35,270 nt of DNA from Nocardia veterana NBRC 100344 (lineage in GTDB: Bacteria > Actinomycetota > Actinomycetes > Mycobacteriales > Mycobacteriaceae), in contig NZ_BAGM01000084.1 of NCBI RefSeq assembly GCF_000308855.1, positions 1 through 35,270 of the forward strand, given 5' to 3'. The number at the start of each line of letters is the position of its first letter. Positions within the stretch are counted from its first letter, which is position 1. This document shows, piece by piece, positions 1 through 8,916 of this stretch. A program made the translations under genes and the position numbers. Below the pieces are notes generated by a model. It had not been told where the DNA came from. It saw nothing but the letters and a program-made list of their open reading frames with translations, and ran no database searches.

Positions 1-188
1 CGTCCGGCCCGCTCGTTCGCGCCGCCGGCGCGCGAGCCGGGCTCGGCCGCACGCTTCGGGCCGGATCGCCGGGACGCTTCGCCGGAGCGCCCTTCGCTCC
101 CGGATCCCCCGCGCGCCCGTTCGGCCCCCGCCCGGCCCCCGGCCGTGCGGTCGCGGTCCGGCCCGTCGTCTGCTCGCGAGTCGTTCAC
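1..188 (-). CDS. rsmB: Probable 16S rRNA cytosine methyltransferase RsmB, N-terminal part only
   Basis: An open frame on the minus strand starts at a GTG (188-186) that overlaps the fmt stop codon in a GTGA arrangement and stays open to the window edge, so the gene is incomplete. The visible 62 or so residues are rich in Arg, Gly, Ala, Ser and Asp and look disordered; no catalytic motif is inside the window. The name rests on context only: def-fmt-rsmB (fmu/sun) is the usual actinobacterial order, and RsmB methylates a cytosine of 16S rRNA. If correct, this is a low-complexity tail placed before the RNA-binding and methyltransferase domains. Another arginine-rich protein cannot be excluded. 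Confidence 0.5.
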   Translation of the reverse strand, partial: MNDSRADDGPDRDRTAGGRAGAERARGGSGSEGRSGEASRRSGPKRAAEPGSRAGGANERAG

Positions 189-1108
189 TCGACCACCGCG
201 CCGGGCTCCAGACGCGCGCCACGTGCCCAGTCGAGCGCCGGCATCATGCGCTTGCCCTGCGGCTGTACCTGATTCAGGCGGACCGCGGTGGTCGCGGTGC
301 CGACATAGACACCGGTTTTGCGCACCTCGATCACGCGCTGTGGCAGTTGATCCTCCACCAATTCCACCGGGCCGATCTTCAAGCGCTTCCCGGCCACCTC
401 GGTCCACGCACCGGGCACGGGGGTGACCGCGCGGATCCGCCGACTGATCGCCAAAGCCGGTTGGTCCCAACGGATATGGCCTTCGTCGGCCTCCACCTTC
501 GGGGCGTAGGAGACGCCTTCACCGGCCTGCGGCACCGCCTGGACGGTGCCGTCCTCGATTCCGTCCAGAGTCGATTCGAGCAGTTGCGCACCGGACACCG
601 ACAACCGCTCCAGCAGCGCACCCGCGGTGTCGGCGACACCGATCCGCTCGGTCACCACGCCGTATACCGGGCCGGTGTCCAATCCCTCCTCGATCCGGAA
701 GGTGGACGCGCCGGTGATCTCGTCCCCGGCCAGAACCGCCGCCTGCACCGGCGCCGCGCCTCGCCAGGCCGGCAACAGCGAGAAATGCAGATTCACCCAG
801 CCGTGGGTGGGAATGTCGAGCACCTCGCGCGGCAGCAGCGCGCCGTAGGCCACCACCGGGCAGCAGTCGGGGGCCAGATCACGAAGGGCCGCAACGAATT
901 CCGGCTCCGATGGCTTGCGCGGAGTGAGGACCGGGATTCCGTGTTCATCGGCCAGCCGGCCGATCGGTGAACGGGTGACCTTGCGACCACGCCCGGCCAC
1001 CGCGTCCGGCCGGGTCACCACCGCGACGACCTCGTGCCGGGCGGAGGCGATCAGCCGCCGCAGCGACGGGACGGCCGGCTCGGGTGTTCCCGCGAAGACC
1101 AGGCGCAT
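185..1108 (-). CDS. fmt: Methionyl-tRNA formyltransferase
   Basis: Transfers a formyl group from 10-formyl-tetrahydrofolate to the amino group of initiator Met-tRNA in the cytoplasm. The 307-residue protein has normal family length. It starts [19 protein letters not shown], the Rossmann-like N-terminal domain. The folate/catalytic signature [12 protein letters not shown] gives Asn106 and His108, and GLDTGP gives Asp144, the three expected catalytic residues. The C-terminal OB-like tRNA-binding domain follows from about residue 205 ([15 protein letters not shown]). The ATG at 1108 directly abuts the def stop codon (TAGATG, no gap), so the two are translated in tandem. Its stop overlaps the next GTG (probable rsmB). 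Formylation and deformylation enzymes are therefore made from one transcript. Confidence 0.97.
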   Translation of the reverse strand: MRLVFAGTPEPAVPSLRRLIASARHEVVAVVTRPDAVAGRGRKVTRSPIGRLADEHGIPVLTPRKPSEPEFVAALRDLAPDCCPVVAYGALLPREVLDIPTHGWVNLHFSLLPAWRGAAPVQAAVLAGDEITGASTFRIEEGLDTGPVYGVVTERIGVADTAGALLERLSVSGAQLLESTLDGIEDGTVQAVPQAGEGVSYAPKVEADEGHIRWDQPALAISRRIRAVTPVPGAWTEVAGKRLKIGPVELVEDQLPQRVIEVRKTGVYVGTATTAVRLNQVQPQGKRMMPALDWARGARLEPGAVVE

Positions 1109-1669
1109 CTACTCGCTCCGCCCGGACTCGGCGCGGCTGCCGGCGACCTCGGCCGCCGACATCACGGTCTTTCCCGCCGCGAACCACTCGGATTCGCGCA
1201 CCGCCCGCATGGCCTGCTTGCGCGTGGCCGGTTCCAGGCGTTGCAGATACAGCACCCCGTCGAGATGGTCGGTTTCGTGCTGCACGCAGCGGGCCAGCAG
1301 CCCCTCGGCTTCGAATTCGATCGGAACGCCGTGCACGTCCACCCCGCGGGCGACCACGCGCTGAGCGCGGGTGACGTCGTAGCGCAGGCCCGGGATCGAC
1401 AGGCAGCCCTCCGGCCCGGTCTGCTCGTCCGCGCCCACGACGTCGAACACCGGATTGACGACATGGCCGGCCGCATCGCCGGTGTCGTAGACGAACACCC
1501 GCAATCCGACACCGATCTGTGGGGCCGCCATTCCCACTCCCCGGCTGGCGTGCATGGTGTCGGTGAGGTCGGTGACCAGCTGCTGCAGTTCCCTGTCGAA
1601 GGTGTCGACCTCGTCCGCGCGGGCGCGCAGGACGGGATCGCCGAACAGGCGAACGGGCTGGATTGTCAC
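1109..1669 (-). CDS. def: Peptide deformylase
   Basis: Removes the N-formyl group from nascent proteins; metal-dependent and cytoplasmic. All three family motifs are present: GVGMAAPQ (residues about 44-51), EGCLS (87-91, metal-binding Cys) and QHETDH (130-135, two metal-binding His and the catalytic Glu). Length (about 186 residues) fits the type I enzyme of actinobacteria. Two GTG starts are possible, at 1675 and 1669. I prefer 1669 because a GGGAG lies about 9 nt before it and only 3 nt before the other. It is the first gene of the def-fmt-(rsmB) unit. Def works on the products of translation started with Fmt-formylated tRNA, so the pairing is functional. Confidence 0.96.
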   Translation of the reverse strand: MTIQPVRLFGDPVLRARADEVDTFDRELQQLVTDLTDTMHASRGVGMAAPQIGVGLRVFVYDTGDAAGHVVNPVFDVVGADEQTGPEGCLSIPGLRYDVTRAQRVVARGVDVHGVPIEFEAEGLLARCVQHETDHLDGVLYLQRLEPATRKQAMRAVRESEWFAAGKTVMSAAEVAGSRAESGRSE

Positions 1670-1739
1670 AGGCACACACTCCCGGAGCGAGACGACGGTG
1701 GGGTCGCCTCATTTTACGGATGCCACGAAATCCGGTTCG

Positions 1740-2759
1740 TCAGGAATGCGCTCCCAGGATGACCTCGCCGATTCCCGTGCCCAGCGGCACGTAGGCACAC
1801 TGCGGCAGCGGCGCCGCATCCGGATCGAGCACAGTGAGCAGCACCTGCTGCGCGAACGGATCGTAGACCAGGTGGAAATGCCCGGTCAGGTCGATCGGGC
1901 ACAGGTCCTGCAGCACGAGGTTGCGCGCACCCGGTCCGGTCAGGGCCATATTCGTGAACGGCTGGATCATTTCGTCGACCCGGCTGCCGATGGTGGTGTA
2001 GCGCACGCCCGGCACCGTATCGCCGCCGGCGTTCAGGTCGCGCATGAACGGCGAGCCCTGTGCCTGCTGGACCGCGGCCTGCGAGGTGACCTGTTCGTAG
2101 GCACCCCACAGGCCGGGTACGGCATCGGCCAGCGGAACCAGCCCGTACATGACACCGCCGTAGCTGGGTGAGGCCAGGCCGATCCATCGGTCGACCTTCG
2201 CGGCACCGCCGAGTTTGTTGACGAAGTACCGAGTGATGTTGGCGCCCTGCGAGAATCCCACGAGATCGACCCGCTGCGCGCCGGTCACCGCGAGCACGCG
2301 GTCAACGAAACCGGCGAACTGCCGGGCAGATGCCCAGACATCCTCGGTGCCGAAACTCGTCGCGCCGGGTTTTCCGCCGTAGTCCGGCGCGAAAACGCAG
2401 AATCCCGCCGCCACCAGCTGCGGTGCGATTCCGGCCCAGTCGGTGTACGCGGTGGCGTCGGTGCCGTGGGCCAGGATGATCGGGTGGGGGTGCCGCGCGC
2501 TGGGCCGGCAGCCGAAGTCATTGGTCCCCCAGGGGGTGGCGTCGGGGTGGGCCTTCAGATAGCGCGCTGCCGCCAGGTGGTCGGGTTGCGGCGGGCCCCA
2601 TTCGGTCGGGACGACCACGGGGTGGGTGTCGGGCGGCGGTGCGGGAGGATCGGCCCGACCGACGGCGCTGCCGCCGAAAACCGTCCCGCACGCCGCCACC
2701 GCCGCGACCACGCGCCGCCACGAAACCACCCCGCCGCCACGGCTCTGCCCTCGTCCCAT
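1740..2759 (-). CDS. Secreted alpha/beta-hydrolase, probable triacylglycerol lipase
   Basis: The 339-residue protein begins with a short charged region, then a hydrophobic stretch ending in a signal-peptidase-like site (VFGGSAVGRADPP, residues about 23-38), so export is likely. The mature part is an alpha/beta hydrolase: the HGT oxyanion region (IILAHGTDATAYTDW), the nucleophile elbow GFSQGA, a candidate acid in SRVDEMIQP, and a candidate catalytic His in GHFHLVYDP. This arrangement matches the actinobacterial secreted lipase/esterase family (LipA/EstA-like, Pfam lipase class 2). Cysteines in FGCRPS, GFCVF, QDLCP and PQCAY could form disulfides, as expected outside the cell. The substrate cannot be read from sequence. 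It is not coupled to its neighbours; the PadR gene lies upstream on the same strand, 57 nt away. Confidence 0.85.
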   Translation of the reverse strand: MGRGQSRGGGVVSWRRVVAAVAACGTVFGGSAVGRADPPAPPPDTHPVVVPTEWGPPQPDHLAAARYLKAHPDATPWGTNDFGCRPSARHPHPIILAHGTDATAYTDWAGIAPQLVAAGFCVFAPDYGGKPGATSFGTEDVWASARQFAGFVDRVLAVTGAQRVDLVGFSQGANITRYFVNKLGGAAKVDRWIGLASPSYGGVMYGLVPLADAVPGLWGAYEQVTSQAAVQQAQGSPFMRDLNAGGDTVPGVRYTTIGSRVDEMIQPFTNMALTGPGARNLVLQDLCPIDLTGHFHLVYDPFAQQVLLTVLDPDAAPLPQCAYVPLGTGIGEVILGAHS

Positions 2760-2816
2760 GCTCCGATTGTGCGCTGTCCGGCGCGAAGGACGGGGGCGGA
2801 CACGGGATTCACCACC

Positions 2817-3473
2817 TCACTCGGTGGTGGTGTCGTCGTCGGCCAGGATCCGGTAGATCGCGCGCCGCGCCTCGGTGAGAACCTCGGCCGCCTTACCGGC
2901 CTGTTCCGGAGTACCCGCGCGGGCCACCTGCCCGACCGCACCCATCAGCTGGCCGACCAGCTCGCGCAGATCGAGCGCCTGGTCGCCGACGCCTTCGCGC
3001 ACGTCCTGCCACGGGTCGCCGAGTTCGTCCCGGTGTTCGCGGACGTATTCGACGCCGGCCTCGGTCAGTGTGGCGGTCTTGCGACCGGCCACCTTCTCGA
3101 TGATGACCAGACCCTCGTCCTCGAGCTGGGACAGTGCCGGATAGATCGATCCGGGGCTCGGCCGCCAGATGTCGTCGCTGCGCTCGCGGATCTGCTGGAT
3201 CAGCTCGTAGCCGTGCATCGGCCGTTCCTGCACCAGCAACAGAATGGCCGCGCGCACGTCACCGCGCCGACCGCGACCACCCCGGCCGCGACCCCGGCCG
3301 ACGTGACCGCCGGGACCGAAGCCGGGTCCGAAATCCGGTCCGAAGGGCCCGAAACCGTGCGGACCGCGGGGATGCCGCCGGAACTGTTCCCGGCCGCCCC
3401 GTTCGCGCGGATCCGCCCAGGGCCCGCGCCGGCGGCCGGGCCCGAACCTGTCCATGTTCTCTGCGTGTTCCAT
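2817..3473 (-). CDS. PadR-family transcriptional regulator
   Basis: A 218-residue DNA-binding repressor. The N-terminal 75 or so residues are a Gly/Arg/Pro-rich, probably disordered tail (repeats such as GPGRRRGP and GRGRGRGGRGRRG). The PadR winged helix follows, with the typical AILLLVQERPMHGYELIQQI and SPGSIYPALSQLEDEGLV elements, and then a C-terminal helical dimerisation region. I chose the ATG at 3473 (MEHAENMDRFG) because GAGGAGG lies just upstream; a longer frame back to 3623 has no ribosome site. PadR proteins commonly repress their own gene and a nearby efflux or stress gene. No obvious target is adjacent except the lipase downstream. A 10-bp palindrome 42 bp before the start is a candidate operator. 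Confidence 0.88.
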   Translation of the reverse strand: MEHAENMDRFGPGRRRGPWADPRERGGREQFRRHPRGPHGFGPFGPDFGPGFGPGGHVGRGRGRGGRGRRGDVRAAILLLVQERPMHGYELIQQIRERSDDIWRPSPGSIYPALSQLEDEGLVIIEKVAGRKTATLTEAGVEYVREHRDELGDPWQDVREGVGDQALDLRELVGQLMGAVGQVARAGTPEQAGKAAEVLTEARRAIYRILADDDTTTE

Positions 3474-3514
3474 CACTGCCTCCTCAGGCTGTTGTCTTAC
3501 GGTGACGCAATCAA

Positions 3515-3524
3515 CGATATATCG
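3515..3524. promoter_or_regulatory. Candidate PadR operator palindrome
   Basis: A perfect 10-bp palindrome CGATATATCG stands out in very GC-rich DNA, in the 125-bp space between the TetR stop and the PadR start. Its AT-rich core (ATATAT) and its distance from the PadR ATG fit a promoter/operator of the padR gene. Assignment to PadR is inference from position. Confidence 0.4.
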
Positions 3525-3598
3525 GCAATGCATCTTTGACAAGTATGGAACACATCTCCCGGCCGGACCGACGATCACCCGCCACGCCCGGCCAGCCC

Positions 3599-4177
3599 TC
3601 AGTCGGCGAGCGATTCGATCCACCGCTCCAGCCGGGCGCCCTCGGTGGCCATCATCTCCGGATCACGAAAAGTGTTGGTAAGCAACGAAATACCCTGATA
3701 CGAGGCGATGAGGGCGACTGCGAGTTCACGGGCGTCCGTGCGGCCCATCTGCTCGAATTGCCGCTCGACCCAGTCCAGCAGCACCTGCATCACCTCGGCC
3801 AGTTCCCGTTCGAGGCCGTCGTCACGCTTGTCGAGTTCGGTGGCGAGCGTGCCGGACGGACAGCCGTAGCGGGCCGCGATATCACGCTGATCGACCCAGG
3901 ACCGAACCAGCGCGCGCAGCCGCTCGACCGGCCCCGCCGCGCCGTCGAGCCGATCGAGAAATCCCTCCAGCGTGCGCGCATGGGACCCGATCGCCGCCTG
4001 GATCAGCTGATCCTTGGTCTTGAAGTAGTAGTACACGTTCCCGACCGGCACCTCCGCCGCTCGGGCGATATCGGCGATCGTCGTCTTTTCCACGCCCTGC
4101 CGATGAAAGACCTCGGCGGCGGCCGACGCCAACCGGTCCCGCTTCCCGGGACGGACGCCGGTTTGTGAGTTAGTCAT
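3599..4177 (-). CDS. TetR-family transcriptional regulator
   Basis: A 192-residue repressor with an N-terminal TetR helix-turn-helix (residues about 12-58: RLASAAAEVFHRQGVEKTTI, then EVPVGNVYYYFKTKDQL). The C-terminal ligand-binding half contains YGCPSGTLATELDK, seen in the YcdC/AcuR-like group with a TetR_C domain. It is divergent from the NmrA-like oxidoreductase gene, and two identical 20-bp inverted repeats lie between them, one over its own start codon. It most likely represses itself and the oxidoreductase, with release by a small reactive or quinone-like ligand (inference). There is no Shine-Dalgarno sequence; a TATAGT hexamer lies exactly 7 nt before the ATG, so the mRNA is probably leaderless. 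Confidence 0.92.
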   Translation of the reverse strand: MTNSQTGVRPGKRDRLASAAAEVFHRQGVEKTTIADIARAAEVPVGNVYYYFKTKDQLIQAAIGSHARTLEGFLDRLDGAAGPVERLRALVRSWVDQRDIAARYGCPSGTLATELDKRDDGLERELAEVMQVLLDWVERQFEQMGRTDARELAVALIASYQGISLLTNTFRDPEMMATEGARLERWIESLAD

Positions 4178-4187
4178 ACAACTAACT
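4168..4187. promoter_or_regulatory. TetR operator copy 1
   Basis: Inverted repeat AGTTAGT-CATACA-ACTAACT (7-6-7). It covers the tetR start codon (4175-4177) and part of its -10 hexamer, so binding would block tetR transcription directly. The arms are identical to those of copy 2, whose start is 53 bp away. Confidence 0.85.
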
Positions 4188-4190
4188 ATA
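4185..4190 (-). promoter_or_regulatory. -10 element of the leaderless tetR promoter
   Basis: TATAGT on the minus strand, followed by 7 nt and then the tetR ATG. This spacing puts the expected transcription start at or next to the A of the ATG. It overlaps operator copy 1. Confidence 0.55.
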
Positions 4191-4220
4191 GACAGACGGG
4201 GCTCTCGTGCCGTACCGTCA

Positions 4221-4240
4221 AGTTAGTCAGCCAACTAACT
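4221..4240. promoter_or_regulatory. TetR operator copy 2
   Basis: Inverted repeat AGTTAGT-CAGCCA-ACTAACT, the same arms and spacer length as copy 1. It ends one base before the AGGAG ribosome site (4242-4246) of the plus-strand oxidoreductase, so it lies in the transcribed leader or core promoter of that gene. A repressor here would block the divergent gene. Confidence 0.85.
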
Positions 4241-4251
4241 CAGGAGATGAC

Positions 4252-5091
4252 ATGATCGTGGTAACCGGGGCGACCGGGAACGTCGGACGTCCGCTGGTGC
4301 GAATGCTCGCCGCATCGGGCGAGCAGGTGATCGCCGTATCCCGCGGATTGCCCGCGGACCTCCCCCACGGCGTCCGGCACGTGGCGGCGGATCTGGCGCA
4401 GCCCCGTGCAGTCGCGACGGCCTTCGACGGCGCGGACCGGCTGTTCCTCCTCCTCGCCCCCGGCGCGCTGAGCACCGACGTACCGGAACTACTGCGGGCC
4501 GCCCGGGCCGGCGGGGTCGGGCGAGTTGTCCTGCTGTCGTCGCAGGGTGTCGCCACCCGCCCCGACAGTCCCTCACACGGGCAGTTCGGCAAACAGGTCG
4601 AGACAGCGGTGCAGAACTCCGGCTTGGAATGGACGATATTGCGGCCCAGTGGCTTTCACTCGAACGCGGCCATGTGGGCAGAACAGGTGCGTGGGCAGCG
4701 GACGGTGTCCGCGCCCTTCGGGGATGTCGCGATTCCGTTCGTGGACCCGGAGGACATCGCGGCCGTCGCCGCCGCCGCCCTCCGCCAACCGGATCACGTC
4801 GGCCGGACCTACGTGTTGACCGGCCCCATCCCGGAATCACCGCGCGATCGGGTGCGGGTCCTGGCCGAAACGCTCGGCGAGCCGGTGCGTTTCGTCGATC
4901 AGACGCCCGAGCAGGCGCGGACCGCCCTCCGCACCGTCATGCCTGCCGATGCCGCCGACACGACCCTGGCCATCCTCGGCGCACCCACCGCCGAGGAGTT
5001 GCAGGTCAGCGGCGATGTGGCCGCCGTACTGGGCCGCCCGCCACAGCCCTTCGCGGCATGGGCCCGGCGCAGCATCGACATGTTCCGCTGA
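4252..5091 (+). CDS. NmrA-like NAD(P)-binding oxidoreductase (atypical SDR)
   Basis: A 279-residue protein with a Rossmann fold beginning MIVVTGATGNVGRPLVRML; the GATGNVG dinucleotide-binding loop is at residues 6-12. The order of elements (RLFLLLAPGA, VVLLSSQGVA, FGKQVETAVQNSGLEWTILR, PFVDPEDIAAVAAAAL) is that of NmrA/QOR2-like extended SDRs, which reduce quinones or act as redox sensors. The usual SDR catalytic YxxxK is not evident (FGKQVE sits there), as in NmrA-like members, so the reaction is uncertain. I chose the ATG at 4252 because AGGAG lies 5-6 nt upstream; an in-frame ATG at 4207 lies before the operator and has no ribosome site. Regulated by the divergent TetR through shared operators. 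Confidence 0.87.
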   Translation: MIVVTGATGNVGRPLVRMLAASGEQVIAVSRGLPADLPHGVRHVAADLAQPRAVATAFDGADRLFLLLAPGALSTDVPELLRAARAGGVGRVVLLSSQGVATRPDSPSHGQFGKQVETAVQNSGLEWTILRPSGFHSNAAMWAEQVRGQRTVSAPFGDVAIPFVDPEDIAAVAAAALRQPDHVGRTYVLTGPIPESPRDRVRVLAETLGEPVRFVDQTPEQARTALRTVMPADAADTTLAILGAPTAEELQVSGDVAAVLGRPPQPFAAWARRSIDMFR

Positions 5092-5120
5092 ACCGCCCAC
5101 CCCTTCGATGCCGATGCCGG

Positions 5121-5141
5121 CCGCCGACCGTGCTCCGGCGG
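5121..5141. terminator. Weak hairpin between convergent genes
   Basis: CCGCCG and CGGCGG are separated by 9 nt in the 79-bp gap between the converging oxidoreductase and priA genes. It could end either transcript, but there is no T-run and stems of this size are common in such GC-rich DNA. Confidence 0.25.
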
Positions 5142-5170
5142 ACCGGGTAACCGGCCCCGGCGCCCGGCCC

Positions 5171-7345
5171 TCAGCCGATGTCGACCGGATCGATCTGTAC
5201 CCGCAACGGGCCGTCCGAGCGGTGGCTGCTGCGGATCGCGAGGGCGGCCGCGAGGGACCGCGACAGGGCCGAACCCGCCCGTCGCTCGATTCGTAGGATC
5301 ATGCGTTCGATCTCGGCCGGCGCGGCGTCGCCGGTGAAAGGCGTGCGGGCACCGGGCGGCAGCGGCACCGGTCCCAGCACTTCGACACCGTCGGGAAGCG
5401 TTGCGGCGCCGAGTAGTTCGTCGATGGTCGCGGTGGTGCCGTCGACGGCGGCCAGCCGGACCGCGGGCGGGAACCGGACCTCGGCACGGGCGGCGAGCTC
5501 ATGACCGGCATGACCGACCGGATCCCAGCGCACCAGCGCCTGCACGGTCGGCAGCGACGGCTCGGCCATCACCAGCACCTCGCCGTCGGAACGGACCAGC
5601 GCGGCCGCCGACATCCACCGGCGCAACGCGTCTTCGGCGGCCCGCAGGTCCGCCCGGCCCAGCAGCGCCCAGCCGTCCAGCAGCAGCGCGACCCCGTAGC
5701 CGCCCGGGACCGTGGGCTCGGCGCCGATGGTGGCGACCACCACCTGTGGACCCGCGGGCACCGAATCCAATACCGCCTTGCCGCCGGAGCCACGAATCGG
5801 GACGCCGGGGAAGGCTCGCCCCAACTCCTCGGCCGTGCGCTGCGCGCCGATCACGACGGCACGCAACACCCGCGATCCGCAGCTGCCGCAGCGAAAGGCC
5901 GGTTCGACCTTTCCGCACCACCGGCAGCTCGGGCTGTGCGCTACCACACCGGATGCCCTGCCTCCCAGCGGAATTCCACTTCGCGCGGCCGAATCGCTCG
6001 ATCCCGGAGCATGCCCGGGCGCCGCCGGTGCGGCCTCCGGCAGCGCCAGCGGACCGTTGCAGTGGCGGCAACGAGCCGGGGTGCGGCAGGTGGCACAGGC
6101 CAGCGCCGGCACATAACCCCGGCGCGGCACCTGCACCAGCACCGGTTCGCCGGCGGCGAGGGCACGGCGTGCGGCGGCGAAGGCGGTGCCCGGAATGCGG
6201 ATCGCCCGGGCCATCGGGTCGCGCTCCAGGGCGAGATCGCTGTCGCCGGGGGCGTGGATCCGCGGCGCGGCGGCGCGTACCGTCGCCCGGTCCGCGAGCA
6301 GGTCGTGCGCCCAACCGGATTCGACGATCGCCTGCGCCTCCGCGGTCCGCGCGAATCCACCGACGACGAACGCGGCGCCGGTCTCGTGTGCCCGCAACAT
6401 GGCGACTTCGCGCGCGTGCGGATAGGGAGCGCGGGGCTCGGCGTAGGTGTCGTCGCCGTCGTCCCACACCAGGATCAGACCGAGGTCGCGGACCGGGGCG
6501 AACACCGCGCTGCGGGTTCCGACCACCACCCGGGCGCTGCCGCGCAAGGCCGCCAGCCAGCGCCGGTATCGTGCCGCGGGTCCCAGCCCGGCGGACAGTC
6601 CGACCACCGAATCACCCACCAGCCCAGCGCATTCCGTTACCACCCGGTCGAGGTCGCGCTGATCGGGAACGATGAGGATCGCGCTGCGCCCGCTCGCGAC
6701 CGTGGTGGCGGCCAACTCCGCCAGCCGCCGCGGCCAGTCCTCACCCGGCAGCGCCTGCCAGGCCGCTCGTGGCGCACCCCCGCGCCGCAGGGCGGACCGG
6801 AACGAGGCGCCGTGCACATAACGCGACCACGCCGGAAAGTCGTCCGGAATATCGGGCAGTTCAACGGGTTTCGGCTCGGCGGTCTCGGTTCGAGCGTGCC
6901 GGGGCGGAATGGCCAGCCGGAGCACATCGGCGCGGGTTCCGGCGTACCGACCGGCGACCGCCGAGACCAGGCGCAGGATCTCGGGGGTGAGCACCCGCTC
7001 CCCGGAGACCACCCGCTGCAGCGGCACCACCTTGCCGGAATGCTCGGTGTGCGTGAGTCGTTCGAGAAGATAGCCGTCGACGAGGCGGCCCGAGAAACGC
7101 ACTCGCACCCGGACACCGGGCTGTGCGAGGTCATCCATCTCCGGGGGCACCGAATAGTCGAAATCGCGGTCCAGATGGGCCGGTTCGAGCATCGGCAGCA
7201 CCCGAGCGATCGGTCGGTCGAGCGGGGCCGGGCGCGTGGCACGAGTCGTCGCCGACGCCTCCCCCTCCGAATTCTGTTCCGGCTCTTCAGATTTCGATGC
7301 CGGAGCCCCGACCTCGGCGCCCGGCTGCCCGGGTTCTACCGGCAT
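5171..7345 (-). CDS. priA: Primosomal protein N' PriA, helicase-degenerate actinobacterial type
   Basis: Restarts stalled replication forks by recognising branched DNA. The N-terminal 3'-end-binding domain is clear (RPIARVLPMLEPAHLDRDFDY, GVRVRVRFSGRLVDGYLL). The zinc region keeps eight cysteines (CATCRTPARCRHC and CRWCGKVEPAFRCGSCGSR). The helicase motifs are gone: the Walker A position reads roughly ALPGEDWPRRLAELA, and the DEEH box reads WDDGDD. This loss is known in the mycobacterial PriA family, where helicase activity is not expected. Start: an in-frame TTG at 7471 would make a 766-residue protein, but a strong terminator-like hairpin (7419-7450) would then lie inside it. The ATG at 7345 (724 residues) avoids this. 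The first 45 or so residues after it are low-complexity. Confidence 0.9.
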   Translation of the reverse strand: MPVEPGQPGAEVGAPASKSEEPEQNSEGEASATTRATRPAPLDRPIARVLPMLEPAHLDRDFDYSVPPEMDDLAQPGVRVRVRFSGRLVDGYLLERLTHTEHSGKVVPLQRVVSGERVLTPEILRLVSAVAGRYAGTRADVLRLAIPPRHARTETAEPKPVELPDIPDDFPAWSRYVHGASFRSALRRGGAPRAAWQALPGEDWPRRLAELAATTVASGRSAILIVPDQRDLDRVVTECAGLVGDSVVGLSAGLGPAARYRRWLAALRGSARVVVGTRSAVFAPVRDLGLILVWDDGDDTYAEPRAPYPHAREVAMLRAHETGAAFVVGGFARTAEAQAIVESGWAHDLLADRATVRAAAPRIHAPGDSDLALERDPMARAIRIPGTAFAAARRALAAGEPVLVQVPRRGYVPALACATCRTPARCRHCNGPLALPEAAPAAPGHAPGSSDSAARSGIPLGGRASGVVAHSPSCRWCGKVEPAFRCGSCGSRVLRAVVIGAQRTAEELGRAFPGVPIRGSGGKAVLDSVPAGPQVVVATIGAEPTVPGGYGVALLLDGWALLGRADLRAAEDALRRWMSAAALVRSDGEVLVMAEPSLPTVQALVRWDPVGHAGHELAARAEVRFPPAVRLAAVDGTTATIDELLGAATLPDGVEVLGPVPLPPGARTPFTGDAAPAEIERMILRIERRAGSALSRSLAAALAIRSSHRSDGPLRVQIDPVDIG

Positions 7346-7418
7346 GTGCTCCCGCGACGCGCCGGCGTCCACGGCCGTCGCGGCAGGGTCCTCGACAGCA
7401 ACCGGCGTGGGCAGGCAA

Positions 7419-7450
7419 ACGGCGCCCTCCGTGGGAACGGAGGGCGCCGT
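7419..7450 (-). terminator. Perfect 14-bp hairpin, probable metK terminator
   Basis: The two 14-nt arms are exact reverse complements around a 4-nt loop: ACGGCGCCCTCCGT, TCCC, ACGGAGGGCGCCGT on the minus strand. The hairpin begins 38 nt past the metK stop codon and is followed by GTTTGCC. The U-tract is short, as in many actinobacterial terminators. It overlaps the frame of the longest possible priA ORF and argues for a later priA start. Confidence 0.7.
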
Positions 7451-7488
7451 CGGTTCTCCCGCTTCCGCCAAGGCAGGCGCGGTCCGGC

Positions 7489-8703
<1,215 letters not shown>

Positions 8704-8916
8704 AGTTGTTCCCTCTCCCTCAACGGGTTTCTCATGTCGGGATGCGACAGTAGCGGCATCGCGTCACCGCACAACCCTTTACCTCAGACTATTCCAAACA
8801 TTCCCACGGGCGGGCGAGGCGTCGATGTTCGGGTCCGGCCGGTCCGGAGAACCTGCTCCGTTCGGCGTCTCCCGGCGGCGACCACCTCCCCACCGTGGCG
8901 CGGAAACCATTGTGAC

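Noticed and set aside
8704..8916. Possible SAM riboswitch in front of metK
   Set aside because: The 213-bp gap shows no recognisable SAM-I, SAM-IV or related conserved cores; only ordinary GC-rich sequence and a purine-rich ribosome site.
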